A DNA stretch of 64,000 nucleotides from Halovivax limisalsi (GCF_023093535.1 NZ_CP095757.1:2666001-2730000); one strand, 5' to 3'. Numbered from the stretch's first letter, positions 1 through 9,450 are shown. Numbers and translations: made by a program. Notes: generated by a model not told the origin, from the letters alone.

Positions 1-361
1 TGACGACGTAGGACATGTCGACGTTCCGGCGGACGGCGTGGACGAAGTGGCCGGCGCCGATCGAGTAGCCGTCGCCGTCGCCGCCGGCGACCATGACCTC
101 GATGTCTGGCCGGGCCATCTTGACGCCGGTGCCGACCGGCAGGGCGCGCCCGTGGACGCCGTGGAGCGCGTAGCTGTGCATGTAGGTGCCGATCTTACCC
201 GAACAGCCGATGCCGGCGACGACGAACGTGTTGTCGGGGTCGTTGCCCGTGTTCGCCAGGGCCTTCATCATGCCGTTCATGGTCCCGAAGTCGCCGCAGC
301 CGGGACACCAGGTCGGTTGCTTGTCGGACTTGAAGTCGGTGAATCTGACGTCTGAACTCAT
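1..361 (-). CDS. korB: 2-oxoacid:ferredoxin oxidoreductase, beta subunit (partial)
   Basis: This is the N-terminal 120 residues of the thiamine-diphosphate-binding subunit; the rest lies beyond the left edge. Together with KorA it decarboxylates a 2-oxoacid (probably 2-oxoglutarate) to the acyl-CoA and reduces ferredoxin in the cytoplasm. The sequence shows the WCPGCGDFG motif near residue 18 and GGDGDGYSIG, the thiamine-diphosphate and metal-binding GDGD motif, near residue 93. The ATG overlaps the korA stop as ATGA, so the two are translationally coupled. The substrate (2-oxoglutarate rather than pyruvate) is assigned from haloarchaeal family habit, not from a residue I can point to. Confidence 0.93.
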   Translation of the reverse strand, partial: MSSDVRFTDFKSDKQPTWCPGCGDFGTMNGMMKALANTGNDPDNTFVVAGIGCSGKIGTYMHSYALHGVHGRALPVGTGVKMARPDIEVMVAGGDGDGYSIGAGHFVHAVRRNVDMSYVV

Positions 362-2115
362 TGTGCTGGTACCTCCGCGGCGAGCGCCGCCTCGATGTCG
401 TCTGCGAGTTCGTCCGCCTTGAAGCGAACGCCCGTGTACTTGTTGATGCGTTTGACGCGGGTCAGCGTATCGTGTTCGATCACGTCGGCGAACTGTCCCG
501 ACGCGTTACACTCGACGACGACCACGTCGTCGGCCGCCTCGACGTCGTCGGAGAGGTTCGGACGCGGGAAGAGATAGGGGACCGAGAGGACGCGGACGGA
601 GACGTCGCGCTCGTCGAGCAGGTCGAGCGCCTCGACGATCGCACCCTCGTTCGACCCCCACGAGATGACGAGATCGTCGGCGTCCGGGTCGCCGAACTCG
701 CGGTAGTCCCAGTCCTCCTCGGCCCTGGCGGTCTCCACTTTCCGGTTACGTTTGTCGACCTGCTGGACGCGAACGTCCGTCTCCTCGGTCCGGCGGCCGA
801 GTTCGTCGTGCTCGAGGCCGGTACTCATGTGCGCGCCGTCGAGCGTGCCCGGGAGCGCTCGGGGACTGATGCCGTCGTCGGTCGCGGCGTGGGCGCGGAA
901 GCGACCCTCGTCGTCGAGCCACGCCTCGACGTCGTCCTCGTCGACGATCTTCCCGCGGTCGATCTCGACGTCGTCCATGTCGAAGGCCTCCGGCGGGAAC
1001 GTCTGTTCGGTGACCGACATCGCCAGATCGGAGACGAGGAAGACCGGCGTCTGGTACTTCTCCGCGAGGTTGAACGCCTCGATCGTCTTCCAGAAGCACT
1101 CGGTGACGGTCGTCGGGGCGACGACGAAGCGCGGGACCTCGCCGTGGCCGCCGTAGAGGACCATGTTCAGGTCGCCCTGCTCCTGCTTCGTCGGCATCCC
1201 CGTCGAGGGACCGGAGCGCTGCACGTCGGCGATGACGAGGGGTGTCTCGCTCGTCGCCACGAGGCCGAACGTCTCGGTCATGAGGTCGATCCCCGCCCCG
1301 GAGGTCGCCGTCATCGAACGCGCGCCGCCGCGAGCGGCGCCCAGCGCCATGTTGATTGCGGAGAGTTCGTCCTCGGCCTGGACGACGTGGCCGCCGTAGT
1401 CGTCGATGCGGCCCGTCAGGTACTCCATGATCGAGGTCGCGGGGGTGATGGGGTAGCCCGCGTAGAAGCGGCAGCCGGCGGCGATGGCGCCCATGCCGAT
1501 CGCCTCGTTGCCGTTCAGCAGGACGTAGTCCTCGTCTGTCGTCTCCAAATTGTAGCCGAGGCGATCGAGGTCGTAGTGCTCCTCGACGTACTCCTGGCCG
1601 AGTCTGGCTGCCTCCCTGTTGTTCTCGACGATCTTCGAGCCCTTGCCGCCGAAGCGCTTCTCCAGGGCTTCGTCGAGGTACTCGACGTCGAAGCCGGTGA
1701 TCTCACAGGCCGCGCCGAGCGCGACGATGTTTCGCATGATTGCCCCGCCGGCCTCTTCGGCCAGGGACTTCAGCGGAACGTCGACGGCCGTGATCTCCTC
1801 CGGGATCTCCGCGTCCCAGGATCGTTCGCCGTCGTAGATGACGGCGCTGCCGTCGTGCATTTCGTCGAGATTCTCGTCGATGGTGCGCTGGGTGAGCGCG
1901 ACGAGAATGTCGAGCCGATCGACGACGCTCTGGACGTCCTCGACGGCCGTCCTGATCTTGTAGGCCGTGTACCCGCCCCGGATGCGCGAGGCGAAGTCCT
2001 TCGAGGTAAACACGTGCCGTCCCGCCCTGGAGAGCGCCTGGGCGAAGATCTTGCCGGTGGAGTCGATACCGTCCCCGGCCTCGCCGCCGATGGCCCAGTT
2101 GAGGTCTGCAGCCAT
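358..2115 (-). CDS. korA: 2-oxoacid:ferredoxin oxidoreductase, alpha subunit (gamma-alpha fusion)
   Basis: The 585-residue protein is the large subunit of the KorAB ferredoxin oxidoreductase. The first ~190 residues are a gamma-type domain (GGEAGDGIDSTGK near residue 10, SRIRGGYTAY near 43). Residues ~200-400 are the pyrimidine-binding domain, with GNEAIGMGAIAAGCRFYAGY followed by PITPATSIMEYL. The last ~100 residues form the C-terminal transketolase-like domain. A fused gamma-alpha chain is normal in haloarchaea. The stop overlaps the korB start. The enzyme replaces the NAD-linked dehydrogenase complex in these organisms. Confidence 0.95.
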   Translation of the reverse strand: MAADLNWAIGGEAGDGIDSTGKIFAQALSRAGRHVFTSKDFASRIRGGYTAYKIRTAVEDVQSVVDRLDILVALTQRTIDENLDEMHDGSAVIYDGERSWDAEIPEEITAVDVPLKSLAEEAGGAIMRNIVALGAACEITGFDVEYLDEALEKRFGGKGSKIVENNREAARLGQEYVEEHYDLDRLGYNLETTDEDYVLLNGNEAIGMGAIAAGCRFYAGYPITPATSIMEYLTGRIDDYGGHVVQAEDELSAINMALGAARGGARSMTATSGAGIDLMTETFGLVATSETPLVIADVQRSGPSTGMPTKQEQGDLNMVLYGGHGEVPRFVVAPTTVTECFWKTIEAFNLAEKYQTPVFLVSDLAMSVTEQTFPPEAFDMDDVEIDRGKIVDEDDVEAWLDDEGRFRAHAATDDGISPRALPGTLDGAHMSTGLEHDELGRRTEETDVRVQQVDKRNRKVETARAEEDWDYREFGDPDADDLVISWGSNEGAIVEALDLLDERDVSVRVLSVPYLFPRPNLSDDVEAADDVVVVECNASGQFADVIEHDTLTRVKRINKYTGVRFKADELADDIEAALAAEVPAQ

Positions 2116-2390
2116 GTTCTAGCGGCCCTTACCCGGGGGAGCAGAAAAGGGTTCTGAAACCCCCGGTCACGTTCCGGCCGCGTGAACCTCTGGACCGGGT
2201 GTATAGTACATATTCGACCATGTCAATCGCCCGCGCGACGGGCCCGTTCGGGCCGTTCTCGACCGTCGAAGTCGGCCGACACTACACCGTCGTGAGGCGG
2301 ACGACCGGGCGACACCCCGACGCGATACACCCGTCGCACCGATCGGCGACACAAGCGAATTCATTTACCGCCGACGGTCGAACGACGGAT

Positions 2391-3026
2391 ATGGAACGCG
2401 AATCGGTGACGATCGCGGCCGTTCGCGACGTCGGGCCCGGTACCGTCGCGCTCGATCTCGAGACGCCGGACGGGTTCGACGCGCTCCCCGGCCAGTTCGT
2501 CCTGCTCCGGGCGAGTCCGGACGACGAGGAGATCGCCCGCCACTACACGCTCTCGTCGCCGTCGGTCGACGAGACGTTCGAGGTGACCGTCGGTGTCGAT
2601 CCAGAAGGCGACCTCTCGCCCTGGCTCGCCGACCGCGAACCGGGCGACGTCGTCCACATCGAGGGACCCTTCGGCGAGATCAAGTACGACCGAGACCGCG
2701 ACGTGGTCGCCATCGCCGGCGGTCCCGGCGTCGGCCCGGCGGTCGCCATCGCCGAAGCGGCGCGCGACGCGGGCCACGACGCGGCCGTCATCTACCAGGA
2801 CGACGAACCGGCCCACCGCGATCGCCTCGATGCGCTCGCGGACGCGGGAGTGCCCGTCACGGTGCTCGAACAGGGTGACGAGGGGCTCCGCGAGGCCATC
2901 GCTGAACACGTCGACGACGGCCAGTGCTACGCGTTCGGCTTTTCGGACTTCGTCCGGACGGTCGCCGACGCCATCGACGAGGCGGGCGGCGATTCGGACG
3001 ACGCGCTGATCGAGAACTTCGGCTGA
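2391..3026 (+). CDS. FAD/NAD(P)-binding ferredoxin-reductase-type oxidoreductase
   Basis: This 211-residue flavoprotein carries the FAD-binding RHYTLSSP motif near residue 50 and a nucleotide-binding GGPGVGP loop near residue 110, and ends with the family-like IENFG tail. Such proteins pass electrons between NAD(P)H and a ferredoxin or other acceptor through FAD. The reading frame is open further upstream, but ATG 2391 is preferred because the family starts just before the first beta strand and a TATA-like CATTTACC lies about 26 bp before it, which suits a leaderless transcript. It is divergent from korAB; a role in re-oxidising Kor-derived ferredoxin is only inference. Confidence 0.85.
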   Translation: MERESVTIAAVRDVGPGTVALDLETPDGFDALPGQFVLLRASPDDEEIARHYTLSSPSVDETFEVTVGVDPEGDLSPWLADREPGDVVHIEGPFGEIKYDRDRDVVAIAGGPGVGPAVAIAEAARDAGHDAAVIYQDDEPAHRDRLDALADAGVPVTVLEQGDEGLREAIAEHVDDGQCYAFGFSDFVRTVADAIDEAGGDSDDALIENFG

Positions 3027-3110
3027 TCGGGGGAGACGGAGAGCGCAGCCGGGGCCATATCACGCAGCGGTACGGCCCCAATCCGGTTATCGGTGCCTCC
3101 GATCCGCACT

Positions 3111-3506
3111 TCAGAACACTTCGGTCGGTCGTATTTTCAGGAGGACGCGTTCGGTCCGGATCTCGGACGGATACTCCGGGGTCCCCGTGTACCGACCGGC
3201 GAGTTCGTCCGCGTGCTCGCGGGCGCCGTCGGTCGTCACCGCGGTCACCTCACCGATGATCGAGAGGTGGCGGTACGGATCGTCCGGGTCGGTCATGCTG
3301 ATGCCGACGGACGGATCCCGGGCGACGTTGCGTTCCTTGCGTCGCCCCCGCTCGGTGTTGACGAGCACGCGATTCGCGTCGGCGTCGTAGTCGATCCAGA
3401 CCGGCGTCACGTGCGGATCGTCGTCCTCGGTGAGCGTCGCGACGTGCGCGAAGGTGCGTTTCTCGAACAGGTCCAGGTACTCCTCCGGGATCGGCGTCTG
3501 AGCCAT
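3111..3506 (-). CDS. PPOX-class (F420- or FMN-type) split-barrel oxidoreductase
   Basis: The 131-residue product begins MAQTPIPEEYLDLFEKR and matches the small split beta-barrel pyridoxamine-phosphate-oxidase superfamily: an FAHVATLTEDDDPHVTPVWI strand pair near residue 17, then VLVNTERGRRKERNVARDP near 49 and ISMTDPDDPYRHLSIIGEV. Members bind F420 or flavin. A GTG nine bases further upstream (3515) is an alternative start. The exact substrate cannot be read from the sequence. The gene stands alone, with the epimerase relic upstream. Confidence 0.85.
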   Translation of the reverse strand: MAQTPIPEEYLDLFEKRTFAHVATLTEDDDPHVTPVWIDYDADANRVLVNTERGRRKERNVARDPSVGISMTDPDDPYRHLSIIGEVTAVTTDGAREHADELAGRYTGTPEYPSEIRTERVLLKIRPTEVF

Positions 3507-3579
3507 CGCGTTCACGCTCGGCCGCCTCCCATTTGACTCTGGGGCACGACGTCGCCCGAACCAGTCGGCCCTCGATGGT

Positions 3580-3745
3580 CAGTACTCGACGAACTCGATC
3601 AGAACGCCGCCGGTGTCGGCGGATGGAGGAAGGCGACGTCGTGACCCCGCACGCCAGGTCGCGGCTCCGCGTCGACCAATCGGATGTCGAGATCGCGGGC
3701 GACCGCTCGCCCCAGCGTCGGCCGGGTTCGCCATCGCCGACCCGG
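3580..3745 (-). pseudogene. Relic of methylmalonyl-CoA epimerase C-terminus (frameshifted)
   Basis: Read on the minus strand this stretch encodes residues like DLDIRLVDAEPRPGVRGHDV and then AFLHP, and after a one-base frameshift LIEFVEY. The intact epimerase at 5205-5588 has ELEIGLVDEEPRPGAWGHDV, AFLHPADTGG and LIEFVEH. At DNA level the two align from 3580 to about 3745, with one C missing in the GTCGGC-GGATGG stretch. Only about the last third of the gene is recognisable, and nothing upstream restores a reading frame. It looks like a decayed partial copy, since the intact gene is 1.5 kb away. Confidence 0.8.
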
Positions 3746-3923
3746 CCGAACCCGTGTACATCCATTCGGAATTCGACTAGCTGTACGGCAATAGATAAAT
3801 CGACACGGGGGTTCGGTTCGATCGATCCGATTCTTCCGACCGAAAGACCCGACCGAACCGAAATCAGGAGCGCACAAAACCGACGGACGGCACGGTGAAA
3901 CGACCGTTTCACCTACGGTGACG

Positions 3924-3931
3924 TTCTTATC
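3924..3931 (+). promoter_or_regulatory. TATA-like box of the secreted protein gene at 3954
   Basis: TTCTTATC is centred about 26 bp before the ATG, the spacing expected for a leaderless haloarchaeal transcript. The upstream region is rich in CG and shows no other TATA-like sequence at this distance. Confidence 0.5.
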
Positions 3932-3953
3932 GTTCGACCCGGATCACTCGCCC

Positions 3954-4877
3954 ATGCAACGACGAGAGATACTCGGCGCTTTCGGAACGGTCGGAACCGG
4001 CACCATCGTAGCGAGTCGCCTGGCGGACGGATCGAACGGCGACACCGACGACGATTCGAGCGGTCGGCCGGCCGAATCCCGCTCGGCAGAGACGCAGGAC
4101 GGCAACGCCGTGCCCGCTGATCGGGAGTGGACGGGCGAAACCCACGAAGTCGGCGATCCGGCCGAGGTCCCGTTCCCCGGCCGGAATACGCCGCACGAGG
4201 TCGAAGTTCGAAACGGATCCGACGAGTCTCGCCGGGTTTCGGTCGCGGTTTCCGCGGACGACGGCGACCGCGACCGGTCGTTCGAGGCGACCGCGGACCT
4301 CGATCCGACCGAGACGCGCCGCGTGGTGCTGCACGAACCGGGAACGTACGTGATCGACCTCGGCACGGACGACGACCGCGTCGTGGAGCGGATCGGTCAC
4401 TCGTGGTTCGACTGCAACGAGTCGAAAACGACGGCCGAGGTCGAGTCGAGCGGCGTCGACGTTCGCTCACTTTCGACGTCGGTCGCCTGCCGGACCCCGC
4501 GCGTGAAGTCGTCGACGGTCGAGCGCACCGACGCAGGCTGTGCCGGCGGCGAGTCCAACGACCGCCCCGGATTCGACGGTCGGACGTCCATCTCGTGTGC
4601 GGAGCGAGCCGTCGTGATCGAGGGGACGATCATCGCGCCGACGCCGTGTCACGACGTGACCCTCCAGGACGTCACCTACGACGCGGGTCGCGACGACCTC
4701 CAGGTGACCGTCGCCTCCCGGGAGCCCTCTGGCGACGGCGGATGCATCCAGTGCGAGGCCGCGCTGGAGTACGTGGCGACCGTCGAATTCGAGCGGGGAT
4801 TTCCGGGCAGCGTCGACGTCGAACACGCCGACGTGAACGGAACGACCCTCGGTGCGAGCGACGGCGAGTCGCCCTGA
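3954..4877 (+). CDS. Secreted Tat-type protein with several cysteines, function unknown
   Basis: The 307-residue product starts MQRREILGAFGTVGTGTIVA, a twin-arginine signal without an obvious lipobox Cys. It is followed by a long acidic linker of Asp, Ser and Gly. The mature part has a beta-rich domain (residues ~60-150) ending in HSWFDCNESKT, then a second half holding six or more cysteines, including GGCIQCEAALEY near the C-terminus. Clustered cysteines in an exported protein suggest disulfides or metal binding outside the cell. I recognise no named family. An in-frame start at 3918 would place extra residues before the signal and is less likely. Confidence 0.75.
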   Translation: MQRREILGAFGTVGTGTIVASRLADGSNGDTDDDSSGRPAESRSAETQDGNAVPADREWTGETHEVGDPAEVPFPGRNTPHEVEVRNGSDESRRVSVAVSADDGDRDRSFEATADLDPTETRRVVLHEPGTYVIDLGTDDDRVVERIGHSWFDCNESKTTAEVESSGVDVRSLSTSVACRTPRVKSSTVERTDAGCAGGESNDRPGFDGRTSISCAERAVVIEGTIIAPTPCHDVTLQDVTYDAGRDDLQVTVASREPSGDGGCIQCEAALEYVATVEFERGFPGSVDVEHADVNGTTLGASDGESP

Positions 4878-5204
4878 TCGGCTCCCGCAACCGCCCTGAA
4901 CCACTCCACCCGAAGACGCAAGTTCCGTTCGCTGCCGTCAGGCCCTCCAGCATCGACGCGGCTCCACAGCCCTCGCCGGTGCCCACGGATAGCGACTGCT
5001 GACGCCACCGTCCATTCGCCTCCACTCCCCGATCCCGCCGGGGCTCGCGACCGACGGATCGGATGGCTCCGAACGCGAACTGCGGATGCCCTCGACCGCG
5101 GCGTGCGCTGTGGACGCCCACACAGTTCCGGCGCGCACTACGGAGGCCCACGACCGCAGGTTCGCCGACCGCGTCCGGTTCGCGAGCCGGTACTTCTCGG
5201 TCGC
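4878..5204. other. Intergenic, no gene seen
   Basis: This 327-bp gap lies between the convergent secreted-protein gene and mce. Every frame gives only arginine/serine-rich shadow translations. I see no RNA gene, repeat or clear terminator. Confidence 0.6.
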
Positions 5205-5588
5205 TCAGTGCTCGACGAACTCGATCAGGACACCGCCGGTATCGGCCGGATGGAGGAAGGCGACGTCGTGACCCCAGGCGCCGGGGCGGGGCTCCTCGTC
5301 AACCAGCCCGATTTCGAGTTCGCGAGCGGTCGCGAGCGCGGCGGCGACGTCTGCCGTCTCGAACGCGAGGTGGTGAATGCCGGGTCCGTTTTCGTCGAGG
5401 TACCGGGCGATGGTCCCGCCCTCGGTCGGTTCGAGTAGTTCCAGATAGCCGCCGCCGACGTCGAGGAAGACGACGCGCATCCCGTCGAACGTCTCTTCGT
5501 GGGCCACCTCGAACCCGCAGAGGTCCCCGAACAGGGCCGTCAGTTCGGCCGCGTCCTCGGTCGCGATTCCGGCGTGATCGAAACGCAT
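5205..5588 (-). CDS. mce: Methylmalonyl-CoA epimerase
   Basis: The 127-residue protein begins MRFDHAGIATEDAAELTALF and has the glyoxalase/vicinal-oxygen-chelate fold. It interconverts (S)- and (R)-methylmalonyl-CoA between propionyl-CoA carboxylase and mutase. Metal-ligand positions are visible in FDHAGI (His5), GIHHLAFE near residue 75 and the C-terminal LIEFVEH. The frame is open about 50 residues further upstream, but those residues are low-complexity, and the family starts at the chosen ATG. It lies close to mcmA on the same strand, separated by a divergent small gene. A broken copy of its 3' part lies at 3580-3745. Confidence 0.94.
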   Translation of the reverse strand: MRFDHAGIATEDAAELTALFGDLCGFEVAHEETFDGMRVVFLDVGGGYLELLEPTEGGTIARYLDENGPGIHHLAFETADVAAALATARELEIGLVDEEPRPGAWGHDVAFLHPADTGGVLIEFVEH

Positions 5589-5850
5589 CGTCGGGTGGGT
5601 CGGTCCCGAATCGGGGAGAGTGTTGCGTTCCGTGACGGGCCGTCGGTTCCCACCGACCGGTCGGATCGGGGGATCTGACGATGACCGCTCCGCCGGACCG
5701 TCCGTCGATTCGGGTCCGACGTATCCCCGTTCGGTCACCGAGTGGGGTACCGAACGACATCGCCTCGGACGGATTCGCCTCGTCGCCTCCCGATGAATTC
5801 TGCCAAAACGTAATCGGAAGATACACGGTCTCGTGAGCGAACGAGAGCGT

Positions 5851-6141
5851 ATGGAGTTGTCGGTTCTGACGGGTGCGGGGTTCGTCCTGCTTGCCGTCCT
5901 TCTCGTCCTGTACAGCGCGGTGCATCACGTTGCCGACGGAGAGAAGGAAGCGCTGTACGTCTCCGGCGAGATGCGCACCGTCCTGGACGAAGGCATTACC
6001 GTCGTCCCGCCGTTCGTCTCCGAGACCCGTGCGATCGATCCGGAGACGATGACGATCGAAACCGACGACGGCCGGGTCGACGTGCCCGACGAATTCGAGG
6101 CCGAGGTTCGCGAGACATCCCCACCACAGGCGGAACACTGA
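5851..6141 (+). CDS. Miniature SPFH/band-7-like membrane protein
   Basis: The 96-residue product has one N-terminal membrane segment (LTGAGFVLLAVLLVLYSAVH) followed by ADGEKEALYVSGEMRTVLDE and GITVVPPFVSETRAIDPETM. This resembles the beginning of prohibitin/SPFH proteins, where the same order of segments precedes the long SPFH domain. Here the protein stops about 40 residues later, so the rest of the SPFH domain and the coiled coil are absent. A GTG at 5833 is an alternative start; a TATA-like TAATCGG near 5811 fits ATG 5851 better, with a short leader. It sits on the opposite strand between mce and mcmA. Confidence 0.6.
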   Translation: MELSVLTGAGFVLLAVLLVLYSAVHHVADGEKEALYVSGEMRTVLDEGITVVPPFVSETRAIDPETMTIETDDGRVDVPDEFEAEVRETSPPQAEH

Positions 6142-6247
6142 CGGGCCGACGCTGGCGCAGTCCGGACGCCCCATCGACGCCGATTCGTCGATTCACCCCC
6201 CAGGTCGAGATCCTCCGCGAGTCGGGTTCCCGTCACCGGCGGGTGAA

Positions 6248-7933
6248 TCAGACCGTACCGCCGCCCTGGTACTCGCCGAATTCCTCGCGGAGGACGTTAC
6301 AGATCTCGCCGACCGTGGCGTGGGCCTTCACCGCGTCGATGATGTAGGGCATGAGGTTGTCGTCGCCGCGAGCCGCCCGGCGAACGGCTTCGAGGGTCGC
6401 CGCCGCTTCCTCCGCGTCCCGCTTCGCGCGAGCGTCCTCCAGACTCTCGATCTGGCGCCGCTGGTCTTCCGCCGTCACTTCCTGGACGTCCATCTCCTGG
6501 CCCGCCTCGTCAGTCTCGAACTCGTTGACGCCGACGATGACGCGCTCGCCGCTCTCGATCTCCTGCTGGCGATCGAAGGCCGTGTCCTGGATCTGGCGCT
6601 GGACCCACCGTGATTCGACGGCGTCGAGCATGCCGCCGCGCTCGTCGACCTCCTCGAGGATGTCGTAGGCGTCGGCTTCGACCTCGTCGGTGAGGCTCTC
6701 GACGTAATAGCTGCCGGCCAGCGGGTCGATCGTGTCGGCCGCGCCGGATTCGTGTGCGAGGATCTGCTGGGTGCGCAGCGCGGTCCGCACCGACTCCTCC
6801 GTGGGCAACGCGAGGGCCTCGTCCTTGCCGTTGGTGTGGAGGCTCTGGGTGCCGCCGAGGACGGCCGCGAGCGCCTGGTAGGCGACGCGGACGACGTTGT
6901 TCTCGATCTGCTGGGCGGTGAGCATCGAGCCCGCCGTCTGGGTGTGGAACTTGAGCTGCTTGGACTTGGGGTTCTCGGCGTCGAAGCGCTCCTCCATGAT
7001 GTCGTGCCACATCCGCCGGGCGGCCCGGAACTTCGCGACCTCTTCGAAGATGTTGTTGTGGCCGTTGAAGAAAAAGGAGAGTTGCGGTGCGAACTCGTCG
7101 ACGTCGAGCCCGGCGTCGACGGCCGCCTCGACGTACTCGATGCCGTTGCCGAGCGTGAAGGCGAGTTCCTGGGCGGCGGTCGAGCCGGCCTCGCGGATGT
7201 GATAGCCGGAGATCGAGATCGTGTTGAAGTTCGGCGTCTCCTCGGCGCAAAAGTCGAAGATGTCCGTGATGATCCGCATCGAGGGCTCGGGCGGGTAGAT
7301 GTAGGTGTTGCGCGCGATGTACTCCTTCAGGAGGTCGTTCTGGATCGTCCCGCGCAACTGCTCGCGGTCGACGCCCTGGCGGTCCCCGACGGCGATGTAC
7401 ATCGCGAGCAGGACCGACGCGGGCGCGTTGATCGTCATCGAGGTCGAGACCTCGTCGAGCGGGATCCCGTCGAAGACGGTGAGCATGTCGTCCAGCGAGT
7501 CGATGGCGACGCCGGCCTTGCCGACCTCGCCGGCGGCCATTTCGGCGTCCGAGTCGTAGCCCATCTGGGTCGGCAGGTCGAAGGCCATCGATAGGCCCGT
7601 CTGGCCCTGGTCTAACAGGTAGTGATAGCGCTCGTTGGTGTCCTCGGGCGTCGAGAACCCGGCGTACTGGCGCATCGTCCACAGACGGCCGCGGTAGCCC
7701 GTCGAATACACGCCGCGCGTGTACGGCGGCTCGCCGGGATATCCCAGGTCTTCCTCGTAGTCGAGATCGGCGACGTCCGCGGGCGTGTAGAGGCGATCCA
7801 CCTCCTGGCCGTTCGTGTCCGTCGTGAACGTCTCCTTGCGCTCGCCGAACCGGTCGACCACCGGTTCGACCGTTTCCTCGCGCCACTCCGCCCGGCCCTC
7901 GCGGATCGACTCGAGGTCGTCGGGGTCGAACAT
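6248..7933 (-). CDS. mcmA: Methylmalonyl-CoA mutase, large (catalytic) subunit
   Basis: The 561-residue chain matches the TIM-barrel catalytic subunit that converts (R)-methylmalonyl-CoA to succinyl-CoA with adenosylcobalamin. Diagnostic stretches are [40 protein letters not shown] and [17 protein letters not shown] in the first 120 residues, and the [20 protein letters not shown] tail. The length corresponds to the catalytic domain alone. The B12-binding domain with its DxHxxG motif is not in this protein, and no separate small subunit is encoded nearby, so it must be elsewhere in the genome. It acts after Mce and propionyl-CoA carboxylase. Confidence 0.96.
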   Translation of the reverse strand: MFDPDDLESIREGRAEWREETVEPVVDRFGERKETFTTDTNGQEVDRLYTPADVADLDYEEDLGYPGEPPYTRGVYSTGYRGRLWTMRQYAGFSTPEDTNERYHYLLDQGQTGLSMAFDLPTQMGYDSDAEMAAGEVGKAGVAIDSLDDMLTVFDGIPLDEVSTSMTINAPASVLLAMYIAVGDRQGVDREQLRGTIQNDLLKEYIARNTYIYPPEPSMRIITDIFDFCAEETPNFNTISISGYHIREAGSTAAQELAFTLGNGIEYVEAAVDAGLDVDEFAPQLSFFFNGHNNIFEEVAKFRAARRMWHDIMEERFDAENPKSKQLKFHTQTAGSMLTAQQIENNVVRVAYQALAAVLGGTQSLHTNGKDEALALPTEESVRTALRTQQILAHESGAADTIDPLAGSYYVESLTDEVEADAYDILEEVDERGGMLDAVESRWVQRQIQDTAFDRQQEIESGERVIVGVNEFETDEAGQEMDVQEVTAEDQRRQIESLEDARAKRDAEEAAATLEAVRRAARGDDNLMPYIIDAVKAHATVGEICNVLREEFGEYQGGGTV

Positions 7934-8175
7934 TGTCGGAGGGAACGGGGTCGCGGGGCTTGAAACTTGAGAAATCCGCCAACCTCGCCCGGGAGGGGTG
8001 CGACGGCGCTCGCCGGTCCACGGGATCGGGGGTCGAGCTGGTCGGACGCCCGGAGCGGTCCCGAATCGCGGTGCTCGAGTACCGCCGCGCCCGGGTCCAT
8101 CGGACGAAGACGGCGCGACCGAGTCCGTCGGTTCGTGGCGCCACGCCTATATGGATCCGGCGGCCAGAGGGGTTC

Positions 8176-9450
8176 ATGGATGCCGATCTAGCCGCCGACG
8201 TCGTGATCGGGCTCTACCTCGGGGTGCTCACCTCGATCTTCCCCGCCCTGATCGCGTTCGCGCTCGGCTTCGTCTTCAAGTACGTGACGGGCGTCACCGT
8301 CCCCGGCCTCGGTGTCGTCGTCCTCGGCGGCGGCCTGGCCGGGATCTCCGGCGGGCTTCTCGGACTGCTCGATCCGGCCGTCGCGGGGACGCCTGCGGGG
8401 ATCACGGCGCTGCTCGTCGTCCTGATGGTCTGTCTCTGGGCCCACAGCATCGGCGACACGCTCGGGGCGCGCCTTCCCCGGCGGCTGACGCTCTCGGGGC
8501 TCCGCGGACGCGGCCTGGCGCCGGACCTCGCGGAACACATCGACCGCTTCGGCCAGATCCGCCTGCGACCGATCGGGGAGGTCGAGAGCATCGAGGGCTA
8601 CCCGCCCCTGCCGGCGGAACTCCGGGAGGCCCTCGGCGCGTCGACCTGGACGCTCCCCGCCGATCGATCGCTGTCGGAGCTGGAGACGGAACTCGCCGAG
8701 CAGATCTCGAGCGAATTCGACGTGGCCGAGGTATCGGTCTCCGTCGACCGGCGGGGACACGTCGAACTCGCCGCCGCGCCCGCCACCGCGGGGTTGTCGC
8801 GATCGATTCGGCCCGGACACCGGGCGGTGACGGTCCGCACCCTCCTGCCGACGGGGCTCGCGCGCGGCGACGAGGTGGCGCTCACCGTCGGCGAGGACGA
8901 GACGGTTACCGGCGCCGTCGTCGGCGCACAAACTGACGACGACGAACCGGGGCGACCGAACGCGGACACCGATCCGACCGGGCGACCACCCGACGAGGAT
9001 CCGGATCCGCCGTCCGAACGAGACACGGAACCGGAAGCGCCCGGTGACCGACCGATCGCGACGCCGAGCGCCGGGACGACGACCGGCGGACGCGGACAGG
9101 TCTCGGTGTCGCTCCCGGCCGGCGACGCAGGTCGAATTCTCGCGTCGGACGCGGCGAAGCTGACCGTCCGGGCCGGGGGCAGCCACCGCGAGTTCGCCCT
9201 GGTCAGTCTCCTCCAGCGGGCGGGCAACCGGTTCGAACGGATCTCGATCGCCGCCGGAAGCGACCTCGACGGGGTGACCATCGACGAGGCGGCGGTCCGG
9301 GACGCATTCGAGGTCGCCATCCTGTCGATTCGACGCGCCGGGCAGCGCATCGTCGGGCCCGCCGGGGACGAGGGGCTCCGCGCCGGCGACGAGGTGCTCG
9401 TCGTCGGGAACCCGCCGGCGCTCGATCGATTCGAGGAGGCGGTCGCATGA
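8176..9450 (+). CDS. Membrane protein with C-terminal TrkA-C (RCK_C) domain, first of a pair
   Basis: The 424-residue protein starts MDADLAADVVIGLYLGVLTS and has about three membrane segments in the first 95 residues. A cytoplasmic region follows with a possible first TrkA-C-like unit (~110-230), then a low-complexity acidic linker rich in Asp, Pro and Thr (~255-300). The C-terminal domain (~320-424) ends with ISIAAGSDLDGVTIDEAAVR, AILSIRRAG and GLRAGDEVLVVGNPP, the TrkA-C pattern. TrkA-C domains sense small ligands and gate K+ channels or transporters. No selectivity filter or RCK_N domain is present, so it is probably an accessory or sensor. Its stop overlaps the next gene's ATG. Confidence 0.75.
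   Translation: MDADLAADVVIGLYLGVLTSIFPALIAFALGFVFKYVTGVTVPGLGVVVLGGGLAGISGGLLGLLDPAVAGTPAGITALLVVLMVCLWAHSIGDTLGARLPRRLTLSGLRGRGLAPDLAEHIDRFGQIRLRPIGEVESIEGYPPLPAELREALGASTWTLPADRSLSELETELAEQISSEFDVAEVSVSVDRRGHVELAAAPATAGLSRSIRPGHRAVTVRTLLPTGLARGDEVALTVGEDETVTGAVVGAQTDDDEPGRPNADTDPTGRPPDEDPDPPSERDTEPEAPGDRPIATPSAGTTTGGRGQVSVSLPAGDAGRILASDAAKLTVRAGGSHREFALVSLLQRAGNRFERISIAAGSDLDGVTIDEAAVRDAFEVAILSIRRAGQRIVGPAGDEGLRAGDEVLVVGNPPALDRFEEAVA

Noticed and set aside
361-2157. Long open frame on the plus strand
   Set aside because: It lies antisense to korA and reads as a valine/arginine/aspartate shadow with no domain; korA is a clear gene.
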